NCBI GenBank assembly: GCA_009760855.2
Contig: WPIO01000524.1
Location: 1-31,504, forward strand
DNA: 31,504 nt
Direction of reading: 5' to 3'
DNA from: Cristatella mucedo
Lineage: Eukaryota > Bryozoa > Phylactolaemata > Cristatellidae
A program made the position numbers and the translations under genes. Positions 18,640 to 31,479 of the stretch are shown here, piece after piece. Every line of letters begins with the position of its first letter. Within the stretch, counting starts at the first letter, position 1. The notes beneath the pieces are model-generated. The model saw nothing but the letters and a program-made list of their open reading frames with translations. It was not told the origin of the DNA and made no database searches.

Positions 18640-21600
18640 GCTTACTTATCTGCTTAAAAGCTAAGCTCCGGAAATTGATCATTAAGTGCCATGCTGCCAT
18701 TTATAACGGTAACTTTTAGAAAAAGAGAGCTGTATGTAGACTTTGCACGTCCTTCCACGAACAGATTTGGTTACTGAGCTAACTGCCATTATAACTAAGC
18801 TTTAGCATTTGTGGTTAAAATGGTTGCTTTAGTTTGTATATGCTACAAATCCTATTCATCAGTATGATTAGTCCAACAAATAGCACAGGTATTTTCTTTC
18901 GATAGGCATAGCCAACCCACCTATATTGGTAGGCATTTGGCGAAATACATGCACAGCATTGTGAGTCTTATCTCAGGACTAAGTGACTATTAAGAAATAA
19001 GAGTTGACGATTGGCTCAGGTGTTGACTGATTTTAATAGTCAAGGCTGAATAGTAGTATGTTGATTTCACAAGCTTGTTTCGTTTCGTGACTGAACTCCC
19101 ACCTCGAATATTTCGAATGTCAAATTGATTTTCTAATTGAATTGAATAGAATTTCAGTAAGTCCGTTCAGAACCAAAAATTACGGCAGGTGTTTCTCACG
19201 TTTTGAAATTTCAAAATGCAATAGTAAAAATGAGTATTTGTTGAACACAGCAGAATAAGATGTGCTGGATGAAAGGGCTTGATTAATGATTACAAACCCA
19301 AATCACCTTATAGATCAAACGGCATAAAGATTTTGATGGAGTCGGTGCAGAAAGGTAGAAAATGAAGCATGAATCTAATTATCAGGCTTGTTTCTTTTTT
19401 GCTTGTTTTTCTTATCTTCAGTCGTCTTCCATTAAAACCTGTCCAATCAGGCTTGCTTTTTCTGAATAATTTTTAAATGCTAGGCAAGCTTCACTATATA
19501 GCTCCGTCTCAAGCTCAGTTGAAACATTTTCTGGGTGTTTCGTTCGGATTCATTCTGAACTGTTCTCCCACATACCTAAAGTTTCCTTTATCTCTCTTGC
19601 CGAGTTAACCTTCACCATCCTTTCTGTTTGTTTGTTCTGCAAAACTTCCATGTGTTGCTTCTTTGGCTCTTTTAGCTACTCGGTTGTCAGTTCCATGAAG
19701 TGTGCCTCGACGAGCTCATTAACGTAGCTCTCATCCAAGTCCAGGCTCATGGACTAGCCAGGCGGTACATTCACCTCCACCACGGCACCTTTGGATTCAA
19801 GTCATTTAAATTATAAGTTGCCATCCCTTACAATAGTGCTCGGGTAATATTGCAGCATTTATTTCGACGTTGGCTTCACAACTGGCAGCTGGACATCTGA
19901 AGCTGGCTCGTAACCCGAACTTTTCGTTCAACTCAGATTTATTAATCGGCAGACGGACAGCAGGCATCACGAAAAACTCCTCAGTTGGAACACTGTTAAG
20001 TCAAGGTAGAGCTGTAATGCTGACGTTATCCCAGACACTGCTCCTTCGCGAGCATTCTCAACTTTACGGAGAACAATGGATCAAAATAATGAATTGTTTA
20101 GACAGCTCAGCCAGAGAGCTCAACGAGCTTCACAAGCAGCTGGATAGAAATTTTAAGCAATGCAATATCATCTGCTTTGTTAAATAAATAGACTAGCTTT
20201 TAAAATCTGATGGACAACTGGTTTAGACCGTGCTGCAAAAAGTACGCGAGAAGATGCAAAGAACCGCCAGTGATTGGCTTGCATTACAGCACCCACAGGT
20301 AAGCTTCCAAAAGACAGGATTGCACAAAAGCGAAACTTAACTTAGGGGCTGGGAGGATGGGGGCATGGTGGTGGGCAAGGACCAATGAAAGTCAGGTCTC
20401 TAGCTATGACTTGGATAGCAAAATTATTTCATTCAGCTGCAGATGGTGAATGTTTATCATGCTGCAGAGACTCAAAACATTGCGTAAACTGAATCTAGAA
20501 TAAGCTTCAGCGCTTGAGAATGTTGATACATGGAGCATCTTTCATGAACTCCATGAAAATGCAGGTGCTGTATTTTCAAGGTGAATATTTAAACTTCACA
20601 GAAAGCATCGTAGTTGATGGGCATGGCAGGTACATGTCCCAGTCTGAACGGAAAGCTGGTCGTTGTGAGAAGGCTAACCAGCACAGGCAGAGGTATGTAG
20701 GTGTGGAGGGCCCAAATCTTGAGACGAACCTGAAAGCTCGGCTGCATTCGGGTGGCCGTGCCTTATGCCGAGTGCAGCACCCTTGACCTGGCTATCGCCG
20801 GCGCCTACTAGGGAGGAGCAACTACAGACTAGCTCAACAAGTAGTGTCCTTGACTCGATCCTGGCTGTATATGTATTACCCGGCGCGATTCCCCAGTATC
20901 GGTTTCTAAGGTCGACTGACTGGTGGGATAGCAGTTTAAGCCCTTCTTGATTTAACCCACGACGTGCCATTTGCATCTCTACCAGACAGCTTACCTGCCG
21001 GAATTTTAAGAAGACATCTATAAAGAAATGGCTTTGCCATCGTCAGTGCCCCATTGTGCTAGTCTGACAAGAGTAATCTCTTAGAGTAGGTTCACGAGCA
21101 TTTGAAAGCTCAATTAGTTTTGAGATTCAGCATCCTAGTTTATATGGAACTTTAAAATGCTTGACAGAGCAAGCTTGCAGCAGGTAATTTGGGATTTTGT
21201 ACTTCCAGTTGATTCCACTGGTCAAAGACTAGCAAAAGATTGCCTATGTCGTGCACGAAAATTGTAAAGGCAAAGCCAGATGGTGATAGGGTTCAGTGAT
21301 GTAGCTTGATGGCAAGCATGAGACAGTCCGAGGCACAGAATGTCTACGAACAGCTCTGCAATTGGCTTGCTGGGAGACGAGGGCTCACGAGAGCTCACGA
21401 GAGCTCACCCTTTGGCCTATTGTTCCCACTGCACTAGCATGTAGGCAGTGACTCATCGTAATGAAGCCATTTACTCATAAACCAGCATGGCTCCTAAACC
21501 AGCACCAGTAAATGGAAACCACTCACTGATAGCATTTTGATAAAACAATAAAGCCTGGGTCAGAAGTTGTCTACACGAGTATTTTGCTGTAAGCTGGCTT

Positions 21601-21681
21601 GCCAGCTGTCCCTATGATCACAACGTCGGCGCCTACTGACGCAGATCGTGGATCTCAGTTGTTGCCTATAGCACTCTGTCG
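18640..21681. other. Intergenic stretch, no gene recognised
   Basis: No family-level match, repeat or RNA gene is supported over about 3 kb. It holds a perfect 16-bp palindrome TTTTGAAATTTCAAAA at 19201-19216 and a short tandem of GAGCTCACGA near 21382-21408. Open frames at 19870-20187 and 20514-20786 match nothing I know. Confidence 0.5.
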
Positions 21682-21898
<217 letters not shown>

Positions 21899-23257
21899 TA
21901 CCACCCACTTACTCACTTGTACTTAGATATTTTAAGCAAGGGCTGACTCGTTCTAAACCTTGGGCCAGCAGTATAGGTTGAACTTCCAAGGTCTAACTGG
22001 GAAGTATTGGTCAATTTAGGATAGTTCGTCTCATTGTCGGTATGGGCCCGCCTTTTCGTTGAACAACAGAATTGATTTACGCATTTTAAAGATGGCCCCT
22101 CTCATTGTTTTTATTCTGCAAGTACACAGCACGGTCGTAACATAGCATTATTTAATAACAACACTTATAATACATTTGATAAAGCTCACTCAGAGAACTC
22201 AATCTATTACTACACGCTTTACAATTGCTGCAAAGGAAGCAAGGTCGAATGGTTAGTATTTGCATGCTCAAAACAAATGACAAGAAAATTTTAGGTGAAT
22301 AACCTAATTCTAGCCTGCACAATGCCACCTCTTCCTGTTGCCCATGTGGTATGCGCTACACGTGCACACTGATATATCCAGCTGCAGCACATCCTGTGTT
22401 GTCGTTCTCATTGAACTAGGCATCGATTAGCAACTTGTAGTAAGTAGGGTCTTTGCTTTTTCTGGGACACAAGGGCAGTACTAGCAGACCAAAGAGCCGT
22501 ATAAGCAGGGCTGGGCAGACCCCTGCTACTTTGCAGTGATCCTTGCTGCTGCAGCCTTAGAGCCTCACGGGAATAGACATTAGCTGCAGCCTGCTACCAT
22601 GTCTGTGCAGCCGTCTATGGCTTCTTTTTAAGGACAACTTACTAAATGGTGTGGGGTTTTTGAAATTTTGAAGTGATGTACAATACTCGGCTGTCGTAGC
22701 ATACTCTAAGAGGCATGTGAAGTCAATGAATTGACCTGCTGACACTGCTAGGTTTCCTAGCTATGCTGTATACAATTCCAGGGTAAGCAATGACTCTTTT
22801 CTGATAACGGCTGAAGCTCAGCTGCAAAAAAGTAGCTTTAGTCACATGATATGCCAGGGCCTAGCTGCTGCACACTGATCTTGCTCAGACTTGGCTTGGA
22901 CGTGTACAAGTAAGGTTCTGCCTGTGAACAGATGCTGTATGTATTATTTAGAAAGGCCCGGCGAGAAGCTGTGGCTAATGGAGCAGGCATGTGCCCAGCC
23001 GTGGTCCTGGAGCAGAGCTTGAGTGGGAGATATGGTTTGCGGTTCTCTGGTCGTATAGCTCGGCTTGCCGGCACACTGCCAGTGCAGGCAGACCAGTAGT
23101 GCCTGTAGCCACCCCATGGTCTGACAGCTGGTAGCTGTGGCCTAGGGACGACGGCTGTGGTGTATTAACAGGCCGGCTTTGTCCTCCTGTCTACTCACGG
23201 AATGAGTAGTGGTTGGCAGGGAGTGGACTAGGACAGAACGCTGAGTAAGGGAGTCAA
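21899..23257. other. Intergenic stretch before block copy 2, no gene recognised
   Basis: No open frame or repeat here has support from a family match or a second copy. Short minus-strand open frames at 22557-22745 and 22838-23074 are unremarkable. The duplicated block begins near 23258, but the true left border cannot be set because copy 1 is cut by the window start. Confidence 0.5.
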
Positions 23258-24462
23258 GGGCTGGAAGGAGGAAGTCGGTCGAGTGGGAGAAGGGTCGAAA
23301 GGAGCTGTGTGCCCTTGGGCTCCGTGCCCTGGAATAAACTGTTGGTGTTGGGCATCGGATGGCATTATGCCGTGCAGACAAAAACAAACTACAGGAGAGA
23401 GGCTGCCAGGACAGTCGTGCTTATCTTTACTCCGTGAGTAGATAAATAGACTGGTGGCGTCGGTCATCGACTGGCTTTTCATGCTGCTGTGTGCAACTGC
23501 ACCCAAACTACAGTCTCCACAGTCTCGATAGAGCTGCATACACTGTAGTGTAGCACCTTGTTGGCCTTGGCCTAACTCTAGTGCAAACAAGAGCTGTTAG
23601 GCGGCTGGCAGGAACACCTTTGTCCGAGAGCAGTGAGCCAAAGAGAAGCTCGTGTGCGGTTGGAGAACAGGAGCTTAAGAGCAAGCCTAGAAACTTTAAG
23701 ACCAGCGATGGTGATTCGGCCTTTAGAATTGGTCTGACACCCCTAGGAGCTGCTCATTAAAGATAGCTGGCCTGTCAATCTCAACCATTATCTGTCTAAA
23801 AAGAATCGTCTGGAACCCTATCTGCATTAAAGCCGGACAGAGGTGCCCTTCCATTGGTCTAGGGACAATACTAATTCCCTACCGTTATAGGACACGGTGT
23901 CGGGCCCAATACCACTAGGCTCCTGTGCCATTTTCTCAGCTAGATATTTAACAGTCGAGCGAAGCTCACTCTTGGTCTTTTGTTTCATTGGGCACTTCGA
24001 GCCCTACTTCTCCGGTCAGGATCTAGGCTCCGGTTTGGGCTCTTTGTATAATTCATTTCGTTCCCCACAATAGACTTGGGTAGCCTAAGAGCTGCCGGAG
24101 GAGAGATGTACTCCCTCCGCAAGAGTGCCTGTGCTGTTAAGACTGTAAGGAGAGTGGAAATAAAACTGACCTTACCACACAGCGACTTTGTACGGTTGCG
24201 AATAAAGCTCATTAAATGCACAATTCCTGTGTCTCGCTTTCCAATTCATGCCACAGAGACTCACGAAGTTTTTTACGAACGACAAGTAGGTCAGCTCAAG
24301 AAACGCTTGTTTCGTGGCAGCCTGCTTATTGCCGACTGACTCACACCAAACGGCAGTAGGCGATGGGTTACACCACTAGGTAAGCAGCAGGTTAGGCCTA
24401 CTCCCCCCCCCCACCAGCCTTCGGCATTACAGTAGTGATGGAGCTGCAGCCTGACAATTCAG
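23258..24462. other. Left part of block copy 2, non-coding
   Basis: It matches 1-750 and the repeat units 2460-2555 and 2555-3300. The 120-codon minus-strand frame at 23228-23590 is not kept in copy 1, where the corresponding frame is shorter and shifted. One 375-bp unit (about 24080-24462) stands for the tandem pair of copy 1. Confidence 0.55.
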
Positions 24463-24539
24463 CCGCCCTATGCCTGCCTAATCATAGTGGGTGAGTCAGA
24501 CAGCTTACCACCCTGCTTCCTCTGCTACCTGGTTAGCAA

Positions 24540-24678
24540 GCCCTGCCTCTCACAGATTGGTCCTGCTTGACCTGAAGTAATTGATTGCCAAGAATCAGCT
24601 GTGCTCATTGGTCAATTTGAACTGAGCCTCCACCAATCGGTTGCAGCTTAACCGACCGTTACAGAGACTACATATGGA
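24540..24678 (+). promoter_or_regulatory. Promoter-like CCAAT cluster with TATA-like box (copy 2)
   Basis: ATTGG elements lie near 24557 and 24607, CCAAT at 24633-24637 and CATATGG near 24671-24677. Order and spacing match copy 1. One base changes the palindrome CCAATTGG to CCAATCGG but leaves the CCAAT box whole. Confidence 0.4.
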
Positions 24679-24746
24679 CAAAGGAAACCTCACTAGCTGC
24701 ACTGGTCACTCTGCTCCTGCCTACTGAAGTAAACAGCTACACAGAC
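24639..24746. other. 108-bp island identical in both block copies (copy 2)
   Basis: Identical to 3476-3583. The first difference on the right is ACATACG to ACGTACG, just before the hairpin. Confidence 0.8.
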
Positions 24747-24752
24747 GTACGT

Positions 24753-24792
24753 CCGAGGGGAGGGAATCCGTATGTCGATTCCCTCCCCTCGG
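24753..24792. other. Perfect 16-bp inverted repeat, 8-nt loop (copy 2)
   Basis: The arms are at 24753-24768 and 24777-24792, identical to copy 1; the loop is CGTATGTC, two bases different from CGTATTTT. Confidence 0.9.
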
Positions 24793-25427
24793 CTTGCTAT
24801 AGCAGTGGCAGCACTGATGTGGTTAATGCTACTTTGAAGGCCTAGCAGCTGCTCATAAGATTCAGGTCAGTATGCTGCAACTACTGTGTGGCTCTTTTAC
24901 TGCATGATGCCAATCAACTCCCTGCATCCTGATTGCTGCATTATGCATTAGTTTGCCTTATCTGTCTCTGCATGAGCTCCGATGGATGCCGAGAGGCAAG
25001 CACTGTGCTAACACACGTGCCTTAACTTAAACCGTTGCCCAACGATATTCCCAATCACCCCATGCGTTTAGTCTAAATTGGGCACTGCTGGTGGTTCATT
25101 GACACATCTCTGTAGAGATCTTTTTTTGAACAAGGTACCGAGTATCGTTGCTATCGTTTTACAGTGGTAGTGCTTCGTACATCCTGAAAGTTAATGCCTC
25201 GACAATACCGACAACAACTCAGACGTCAAAATGACTTGAAAGAGCCAAAAGAATCAGGATGCTGGTTAATGAGCTTGGCTGAACCAGTGCTGCACGCTCA
25301 GCAGTGTCAATTCATCGTGTAGCTGTCATTACAACGAGCTCTGATGCTATCACAGGTGAACTAATCATGTAGAGTCGGCCAGCTCTGCTCACATTGAATA
25401 AACCGAGCTTGAAGGCAATCCTCAGCC

Positions 25428-25699
25428 ATGTCGTTTTCTTCTGAGGGCAGCAGAGGTAGTCAGCTGCTCTTGATCCACTCGTGACTGTCGTAGGCATGAT
25501 TACTCTCGAAGGAAAGTCGACGAAGGCATCGTAACGGCACAGCTTGGCCTTAATGGGATGCACTAAATCAGCCGGCGATTGAACTGCTAAGGAATGCTGT
25601 CACTCGACTTGAACTGGTCCAGAAGCACTGGACAGCAACTGTAGCCCTGCAATCACTGCTTTCTGGCCTCTTAGAGTCAAGCATCTTACTTTGACTTGC
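25428..25699 (+). pseudogene. Frameshifted copy of the 4211-4551 ORF
   Basis: It begins with ATG at 25428 and reads MSFSSEGSRG, then meets a TGA after 18 codons. The later part is open in another frame and reads DALNQPAIELLRNAVTRL followed by ELVQKHWTATVALQSLL. Small indels in the middle, including an extra CACA near 25536, break the frame. Many third-position changes against copy 1 in the later part hint at former coding. Confidence 0.3.
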
Positions 25700-25742
25700 A
25701 AACTCTGTATGTAACTGCTTCGTGTCTCTATATGCATGCTGT

Positions 25743-26059
25743 TGTAGCTGTTCACCGATCGCTTGCTTCGTAGTTGCGCTGTATATACAAAACTGCTTAC
25801 GAGCCAATCTCCTCTGGCCCCACCCTTACCGAGTGCCATACAGCCATTGACGTTGGTAGCTTGTAGAGCTTGTAGCTTGTATAGTTTATGCAGGCATATA
25901 TTTCATTTAGACTTTGCTTAAGCATGCATCTATTATCTAGCTGTACTTGTATCAGTCATTTGCTATCTGGATCCTGGCTCATGAATAAAGTTGCTGTATC
26001 GAATGATGCTTGAGTTGTGTTTTGTCATTGTCTGAGCAGGGAACAGTGGCAGGTACCAC
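25743..26059 (+). promoter_or_regulatory. Conserved promoter/poly(A) island, possibly a solo LTR (copy 2)
   Basis: Matches 4600-4915 at about 95%. A stretch of more than 55 bases spanning CCAAT, CCCCACCC and TGACGT is unchanged. AATAAA is at 25984-25989 with the same GT-rich tract. After GTGGCAGGTAC the two copies diverge quickly, which places one boundary of the conserved unit there. Confidence 0.35.
25984..25989 (+). terminator. Poly(A) signal AATAAA (copy 2)
   Basis: Same position and downstream GT-rich tract as in copy 1. Confidence 0.55.
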
Positions 26060-26744
26060 ATTTGCTCCACACCGATACATCACACTTATGAGACCTGTAA
26101 ATTCGTTAGAAGGCTTTATTCTGTAAGTCCAACTATCTGAGCTAGCATCAGCAAGCTTGTAAAATAGCTTGAGTCTATCGCGGTCTCCCTCACTTTATTT
26201 ATATATTATAAGTAATTATATTATATTTATCAATAATATCTAGCCTATATTCTACTTATTCTCCTATTAAGCTGGTTTATAGACACATCAACCTAGTAGT
26301 CTGTAGTCGTAGTCTCTGGGCTCACTGAAGCCAGCCTACTGTACCTTGCGGAGATTGCTAAAGCTCAGTGCTCTGTGAGTTCGCATTGATCATGCAGGCA
26401 TCGCTTGTAGGTGCCGTCATCAGTGCGGTCCCAGGAGCTGAGAGCTGGGGCTATTTTTGCTCCTTTGGCCCCTGGGAACACAGGGGCAGAGCCCATTGTG
26501 TAACAGCAAATTCTGCATAAGCTCCACCCATAAGCATTAATTGGCCTGTTTTCGCTCTGAGACAAATGGCACCTACCTTACGACCAGGAATGGGAGGATT
26601 TGTGTTTTTTGTGGATCGGCTTTAATTAAAGAAGCCGATAACTGTATCAGCAAGGGCATGTGTGCGAGAGGTTGTATGTGCCCTTTACATAATTCAGACT
26701 AAATTAATGGAAAGTTGCAAGCAGGCCCTTTTAAGATTCCTATC

Positions 26745-27670
26745 GATTACTTGCAACGTAATACAGATCATGTAACCGGTGAGTACTACTTTTCAGGATT
26801 GCGATGATACTCAGCTGTATTGATCGTTCAAACCAACTGAATGTGCTTCAGCAACTAACAAACTGATTGCTTGCCTTGCCAAAATTCTGTCCTGATGTAA
26901 GAAAAATGTCTTGACACTAAATAACGATAAAAAAAACTGCTGCTCTTAGGACACCCTAAGCTGGGATTGAAAGGGTTTGCTCTTCAAACTGGGTTGCTAT
27001 TGTGCTTCATTACTAGGTGCTCGGAATATAGGTATTATTTTTGACAGCTGCCTCGGTTTCTTTTGAGACCTTCTTTCAGAAGACTGCTTGTATAGCTAGT
27101 CATCACTTCTGATCCCTATCTAAGAGTAGGAGCTGACTTCCACAGTGGCTTGCAAAAAATTAAACTTGCTTCCAAGGTCCTTCTCGGCTTGGTCATTGTA
27201 ATTCCCTTTTGGCAGGGCAACCAAAAAAAGCATCTAGGCCACTGCAGCTGGCAATGAATGTTACTGCAAGGCCAGTTTTCAATTCCCAGAGATTTGACCA
27301 CATGTCGGCTCTGCTAAGAGAGCAAGGGTGGCTGCCGGTCGATCAACAGATACTGAGACATGTTCTCATGATGACCCACAAGGCCCATCATGGCTTGGCC
27401 TTCCATACCTAGCTTAACCACTGTTGACAGTTTCAACCACCACCTCATGCCCTCACGTTCTCTATGGATAATATATCTTCTGTTTCTTTCTTTTGCTTAA
27501 AGACAGTTGGCGATAGATGATTAAGCCCTACTGGTCCAAGACTGTAGAACTCACCTCCATAATTTTTGTTCAGCAGCAGCTACTATCCTACTGCTGACTT
27601 TTGCTGTTTCACTTTTTAGACTACCCTGAGCGGCTACTTCCAAGCTTGCTCACCACGTTAACTGCTGTCC
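26745..27670 (+). pseudogene. Old CR1/L2-type LINE reverse transcriptase relic (copy 2)
   Basis: DDTQLY at 26803-26820 keeps both catalytic aspartates. ARNIGIIFDSC follows at 27019-27051. An open frame at 27209-27412 reads KASRPLQLAMNVTARPVF, then RFDHMSALLREQGWLPVDQQ and THKAHHGLAF, which fits the C-terminal RT region of this group (usual motif HWLPVDQRI). Frameshifts and stops separate the pieces. It preserves more of the RT than copy 1 does. Confidence 0.75.
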
Positions 27671-28115
27671 TGACTCTGAAATCTTTTGCAATTTCTTCGT
27701 TGCGAGAGATGATGTCAGATAACTATCAAATGATAACGAAAGCAACTTAGGCTGTGATTGTGCTATGCAAAACTCTTCTGCCTAACACCCACGTAATCTG
27801 TATGGCTTTGTGGAGTTACAGACTGAGATACATAAAATTGCATTACATCACAGTTAATTGATTGTGCACACAGCCAGCCCTAAGAGTTTTAATTAACGAG
27901 CAGCTCAGAAATACATGGAGCAAAGGTTGAAGTCAGCACATCTTTTATTTGCGTTTCTTGCATAGAGGAGGATCGGCGGTGTCTCAAGGAACTAATGCAG
28001 CTCTCCAAAGAAGAAGGAATACCAAACAGAAGCTTAAATCGGACCTTTTCATTACACTATTAGATGGGTTTTGTGTTTTTTCCAGTGTGTGCACGTACCT
28101 ACTTACACTATGCCC

Positions 28116-29340
28116 CCTGCATGCAGATGTTTACACCAAGCAATTGTTAGTGCTTTACATGCAGCATCTGTAAGGTTCCTAGATAACGATTCAGTTCTCT
28201 AATGGTGCTATGCAAATGCATTATTACTACTACGTATGTTAATACAGCCACATCGCGACCAGATTTTCTCAGTAGCAATTCCTGCCTATTATCCATTCCA
28301 AAGCTACTGCATCATACCGCCACTTCACGTCTGCCCTTCTCACAGCATCGATTTCAAAACTCTTCTCGTGGCTAACAGGGCTTTTTTCCTACACACAATC
28401 TTACTTTTTAGACCTCTTCAATCCTGAAATGTTACCCCAGGCCCTAGCTATATCCAACCTCTCAAAGTTGATTGTTACTTTGGTTATCCATTTATACAAC
28501 ATTCGCCGTAAGTCAGCTACTAGCTAGTGGGTACTGTTGCTCACTTTAGCTACGTCTTAACATTTCAGACTCAGTTGTAGCATCGGACTTTTTTTCTTTT
28601 AGTTATTTAGTTATTGTACAAGATACACGTTTTCATGTTTTATTGAAAGGACCCTAGTGAGTAGAATTCCACAATAAAAACAATAACACAGGGCTTAATG
28701 TCCGATTTCAGAATTCACTTGAATCTGAAATAGACACGGAGTGATAGGCAGGGTAAGTGAGAACAAGGTGCAAAATAATTTCGAAGATTTCCAATTTTTT
28801 TCAAATCAGATTTAACCCAAAATATTTGTACGTGCTCTCCTTTAGACAGTAGTAATTAACCATGTGAATGAAAAACCATAATAACGATAAGCAATACAAG
28901 CTAGCTCAAATATTATTCGCGACTTGTAGGGCACAGGGAGATGCTTCTGATTCTGTCAGTAGAAATACTGTAGTATGCTGGTATAAGAATGTCTGAAATC
29001 TAAGAGCAACACGATTGTCGCTTTAAATTCCATAGCTTTCTAAAGAAATGCCTTCACCAGGTCGCTCACAGCACCTGGTGTGTGACCGACAGCGAGAGTG
29101 GGCATCCTAACTCTTTATATTTATCTATCGGAGGCTACATCTATAGGCTATATCTATAGAACATTTTAATCTTCTGCATCATCTTGTGCAGGAACCTTTC
29201 AGTTGTCTCAACTGGTGTGCACTTTGAATATTAATCGTTTGATTTTGATGCATTTGATCCCACAGATCAAACCACTGCTTAGCCAGTGAAGTGTGTAGCT
29301 CATACAGAAGCAAAACGTGGTATTTAGGCATTTGAACGAC
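28116..29340. other. Intergenic stretch, no gene recognised
   Basis: AT-rich sequence with no supported gene. Short open frames at 28236-28427 match nothing. An 8-bp inverted repeat CACCAGGT/ACCTGGTG with a 10-base loop lies at 29055-29080. Confidence 0.5.
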
Positions 29341-30200
29341 CCGACCAAGCAACTGCCTGGGAGACGATTGTGCAGCTGTTAAAGGTGAACCATCCTGACA
29401 TCAGGCATGTGCCGGATCAAAGGATCGATTGCTTGCATTGGCAGCATTTGTGCATAGCAGGTGTTTATTTGTGGCATAAATGATATAGTCGACCATGTCA
29501 TAGCCTAGCAGCTGACTATCCAGCTCCTCCAAGGTGTGTCATCGTTCGGCACCATCACCTGGATTAAAGGATCAGTTGCCTGCAGTGGCAGGCACTTTTG
29601 CAAAGCATCCATTAGATTTTTGTGATCGACAATTTAGCCAATGCTCGCCTTTGACATAATTGACATACTTGCCAATGCACCTGCTACCATGGAGTGTGAG
29701 TATCAGGTGCAACTGTGAAATTGGTAATAGTCAGGACCAATAATCAGTTGCCTCCACTGGCAGACATTTCTGCACAGCATGTGCTGTTACTTACTTTTTT
29801 GCCGGTTTGCCTAGGCTACTACTCCCTAACACGTTTGCAGATCGTACATGATAACCGATGTTATCAGTTATCAATGATTAACTATCCCCAGTGGCAGGTT
29901 TTAATGCATAGAAGGTCATCAATTTTGTGGTGCTTGGCAAGCTTGCCTACACCTCTATTTGGCTGGCTAGTGTTTAGCTTTTATGTCTTAACCCCAATCT
30001 TAGCCCAAATATAAGCTAGATCTACTTTCAGGCCATTTCTGTTGCCTGGTCGTTTTTATGTAATTGACACACTTGTCCATGCTGACTTAATACAACGGCA
30101 TAGCACAATCCTGTAAGCAGCCATTTGTGATGCCAAAAAAGGTGATTCGCCTCAACTGTCAAGCACTTCCTGTAGCAGGTTGACGTTATGACTTAATTGA
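29340..30200 (+). repeat. Array of ~130-170 bp degenerate repeats (second array)
   Basis: The core occurs at 29419 (AAAGGATCGATTGCTTGCAT), 29566 (AAAGGATCAGTTGCCTGCAG), 29742 (AATCAGTTGCCTCCACTGGC), about 29870 (a variant with CCCAGTGGCAGG) and about 30145 (CGCCTCAACTGTCAAGC). Each is followed by a TTTTGCANAGCAT-like stretch and then a TTGACATACTTGCCAATGC-like stretch. Spacing is 148, 176 and about 130 bases, then irregular. A 99-codon frame at 29715-30014 runs through it and is not supported as a gene. Confidence 0.6.
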
Positions 30201-31080
30201 CTAACTTCTCAATTTCACTGCCTCGCCGAAGAGTGAGCAGCTGCAACAGACTGTCTTTACTGGTAGCTATGGCTGCACAGCAGATGATCCTTCTTGACCA
30301 ATTTGATGCACTTGGTCACACGACTTACTACCCCGGCAAGTTCACAATTTCTACAGGTGTACCATCCGGTTGCTGGTGGTCTCCCTCGGAGGCACCTGGG
30401 TCTTTGGGCAATAAATAATCGACCCCCCTACCGGTAACTGGCTGATTATACAGACACGGTCGCCTCAATGTCATTCATCTCTTGCTTTATAGGGACAACA
30501 AATCGGATTTTCTATGTTTTCTTATATACTTCTCGATATGGAAGAAGCAAAGTGCAAAACATTATTTGATGTAAGGTGAGCAATCTGTTGACTGCTATAG
30601 CTGTATCCACGCAAGCTAGGAAAGATTGACTAAATTTCAGTCCCTTGCAGGCCTGAGAGCCATTTTATGCTACATAGCCTGGCAATCGCCTACAGCCTGG
30701 CAGTGGATACAGATACCAGAGCGTCCAACTTAAGAATTTTTTGTTCACCGAAAATATGTAACATATTAGTAATATGGTGAGTGCACACCTGTAGACGTGG
30801 AAGCAGCACATTGCAAAATCAGGATGTGATGTTATGCAAACAGAGTGTGTAGGTCAATGTAGTTGCACCTACTGCAGCCACCTGAGATTAGGTAGCTCAC
30901 AAGCCCGTGACCCATTGGTTAGTAAATCGTTGAACATAAGATCATAATCTAACTGTGTTCCTCCACAAAGGCCTCTAAATCATCGATAAAAAGATATATC
31001 ACAAAGATTCGGTGGTAATGAATGGTTCTGCAGCCACAACACAAACCCAAGAATAGCCTGCTTATACTCTCTAAAAAATT
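30200..31080. other. Intergenic stretch, no gene recognised
   Basis: No conserved frame or RNA gene. The 73-codon frame at 30197-30418 has no second copy here and matches nothing I know. Confidence 0.45.
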
Positions 31081-31240
31081 CCTAGCTGATTCAACAGCCT
31101 CTTTTTGTATAGCGACACAAGAGCCTTTACGGATATCACCACTGCTTGCAGTGGCGATAAAGGATCGCCTGCCGCAGGAATCAAACCCATGACCTCGGGA
31201 TTAAGGTCGTGAAAGCAACAGCCTTACCTAGTGTGCCACC
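31081..31240 (-). mobile_element. tRNA-derived SINE, copy 4
   Basis: On the minus strand it has A box TGGCACACTAGG, B box GGTTTGATTCC, and the same body and 3' end as copies 2 and 3. TATCACCACTGC (31134-31145) and GCAGTGGCGATA (31148-31159) form a 12-bp stem with one G-T type mismatch and a 2-base loop. It lies outside the satellite array, so the family is dispersed. Confidence 0.85.
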
Positions 31241-31479
31241 ACGGCTCACCACTAGGAGGCACTCAGGCCATTAGCTAGTAAATGGTTAAGCACCTACTAG
31301 CACTCTGCAAGTACCAAAAGAAATACCAGTTTCTAACTTATGATTATTTTTATGTATATGCAAAATGGAATCTTATGCATGGTTCATGTGAACTTGTTGA
31401 TACGGCAGCAGCATGCTGCAAAGAGGACTTTATGCTGTGCATGCTGAAACTCTCGAACACTGTACTGCATAGCAGTACT

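Larger units (their letters stand above)
23258..28115 (+). repeat. Large duplicated block, copy 2
   Basis: It is collinear with 1-7392 in the same orientation (segment pairs given under copy 1). It lacks the 1078-2235 LINE, has one unit where copy 1 has two or three, has no AT expansion, and lacks the segment near 6842-7262. Similarity stops after the CCAGTGTGTGCACGTACCTAC motif near 28084-28104. It is the more compact version and may be closer to the ancestral structure. Confidence 0.85.

Noticed and set aside
19201-19216. Perfect palindrome TTTTGAAATTTCAAAA as a binding site.
   Set aside because: It is low-complexity AT-rich sequence and occurs once; nothing around it suggests a regulated gene.
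23228-23590. 120-codon minus-strand frame at the start of block copy 2.
   Set aside because: The corresponding part of copy 1 has frame-breaking indels, so coding is not supported.
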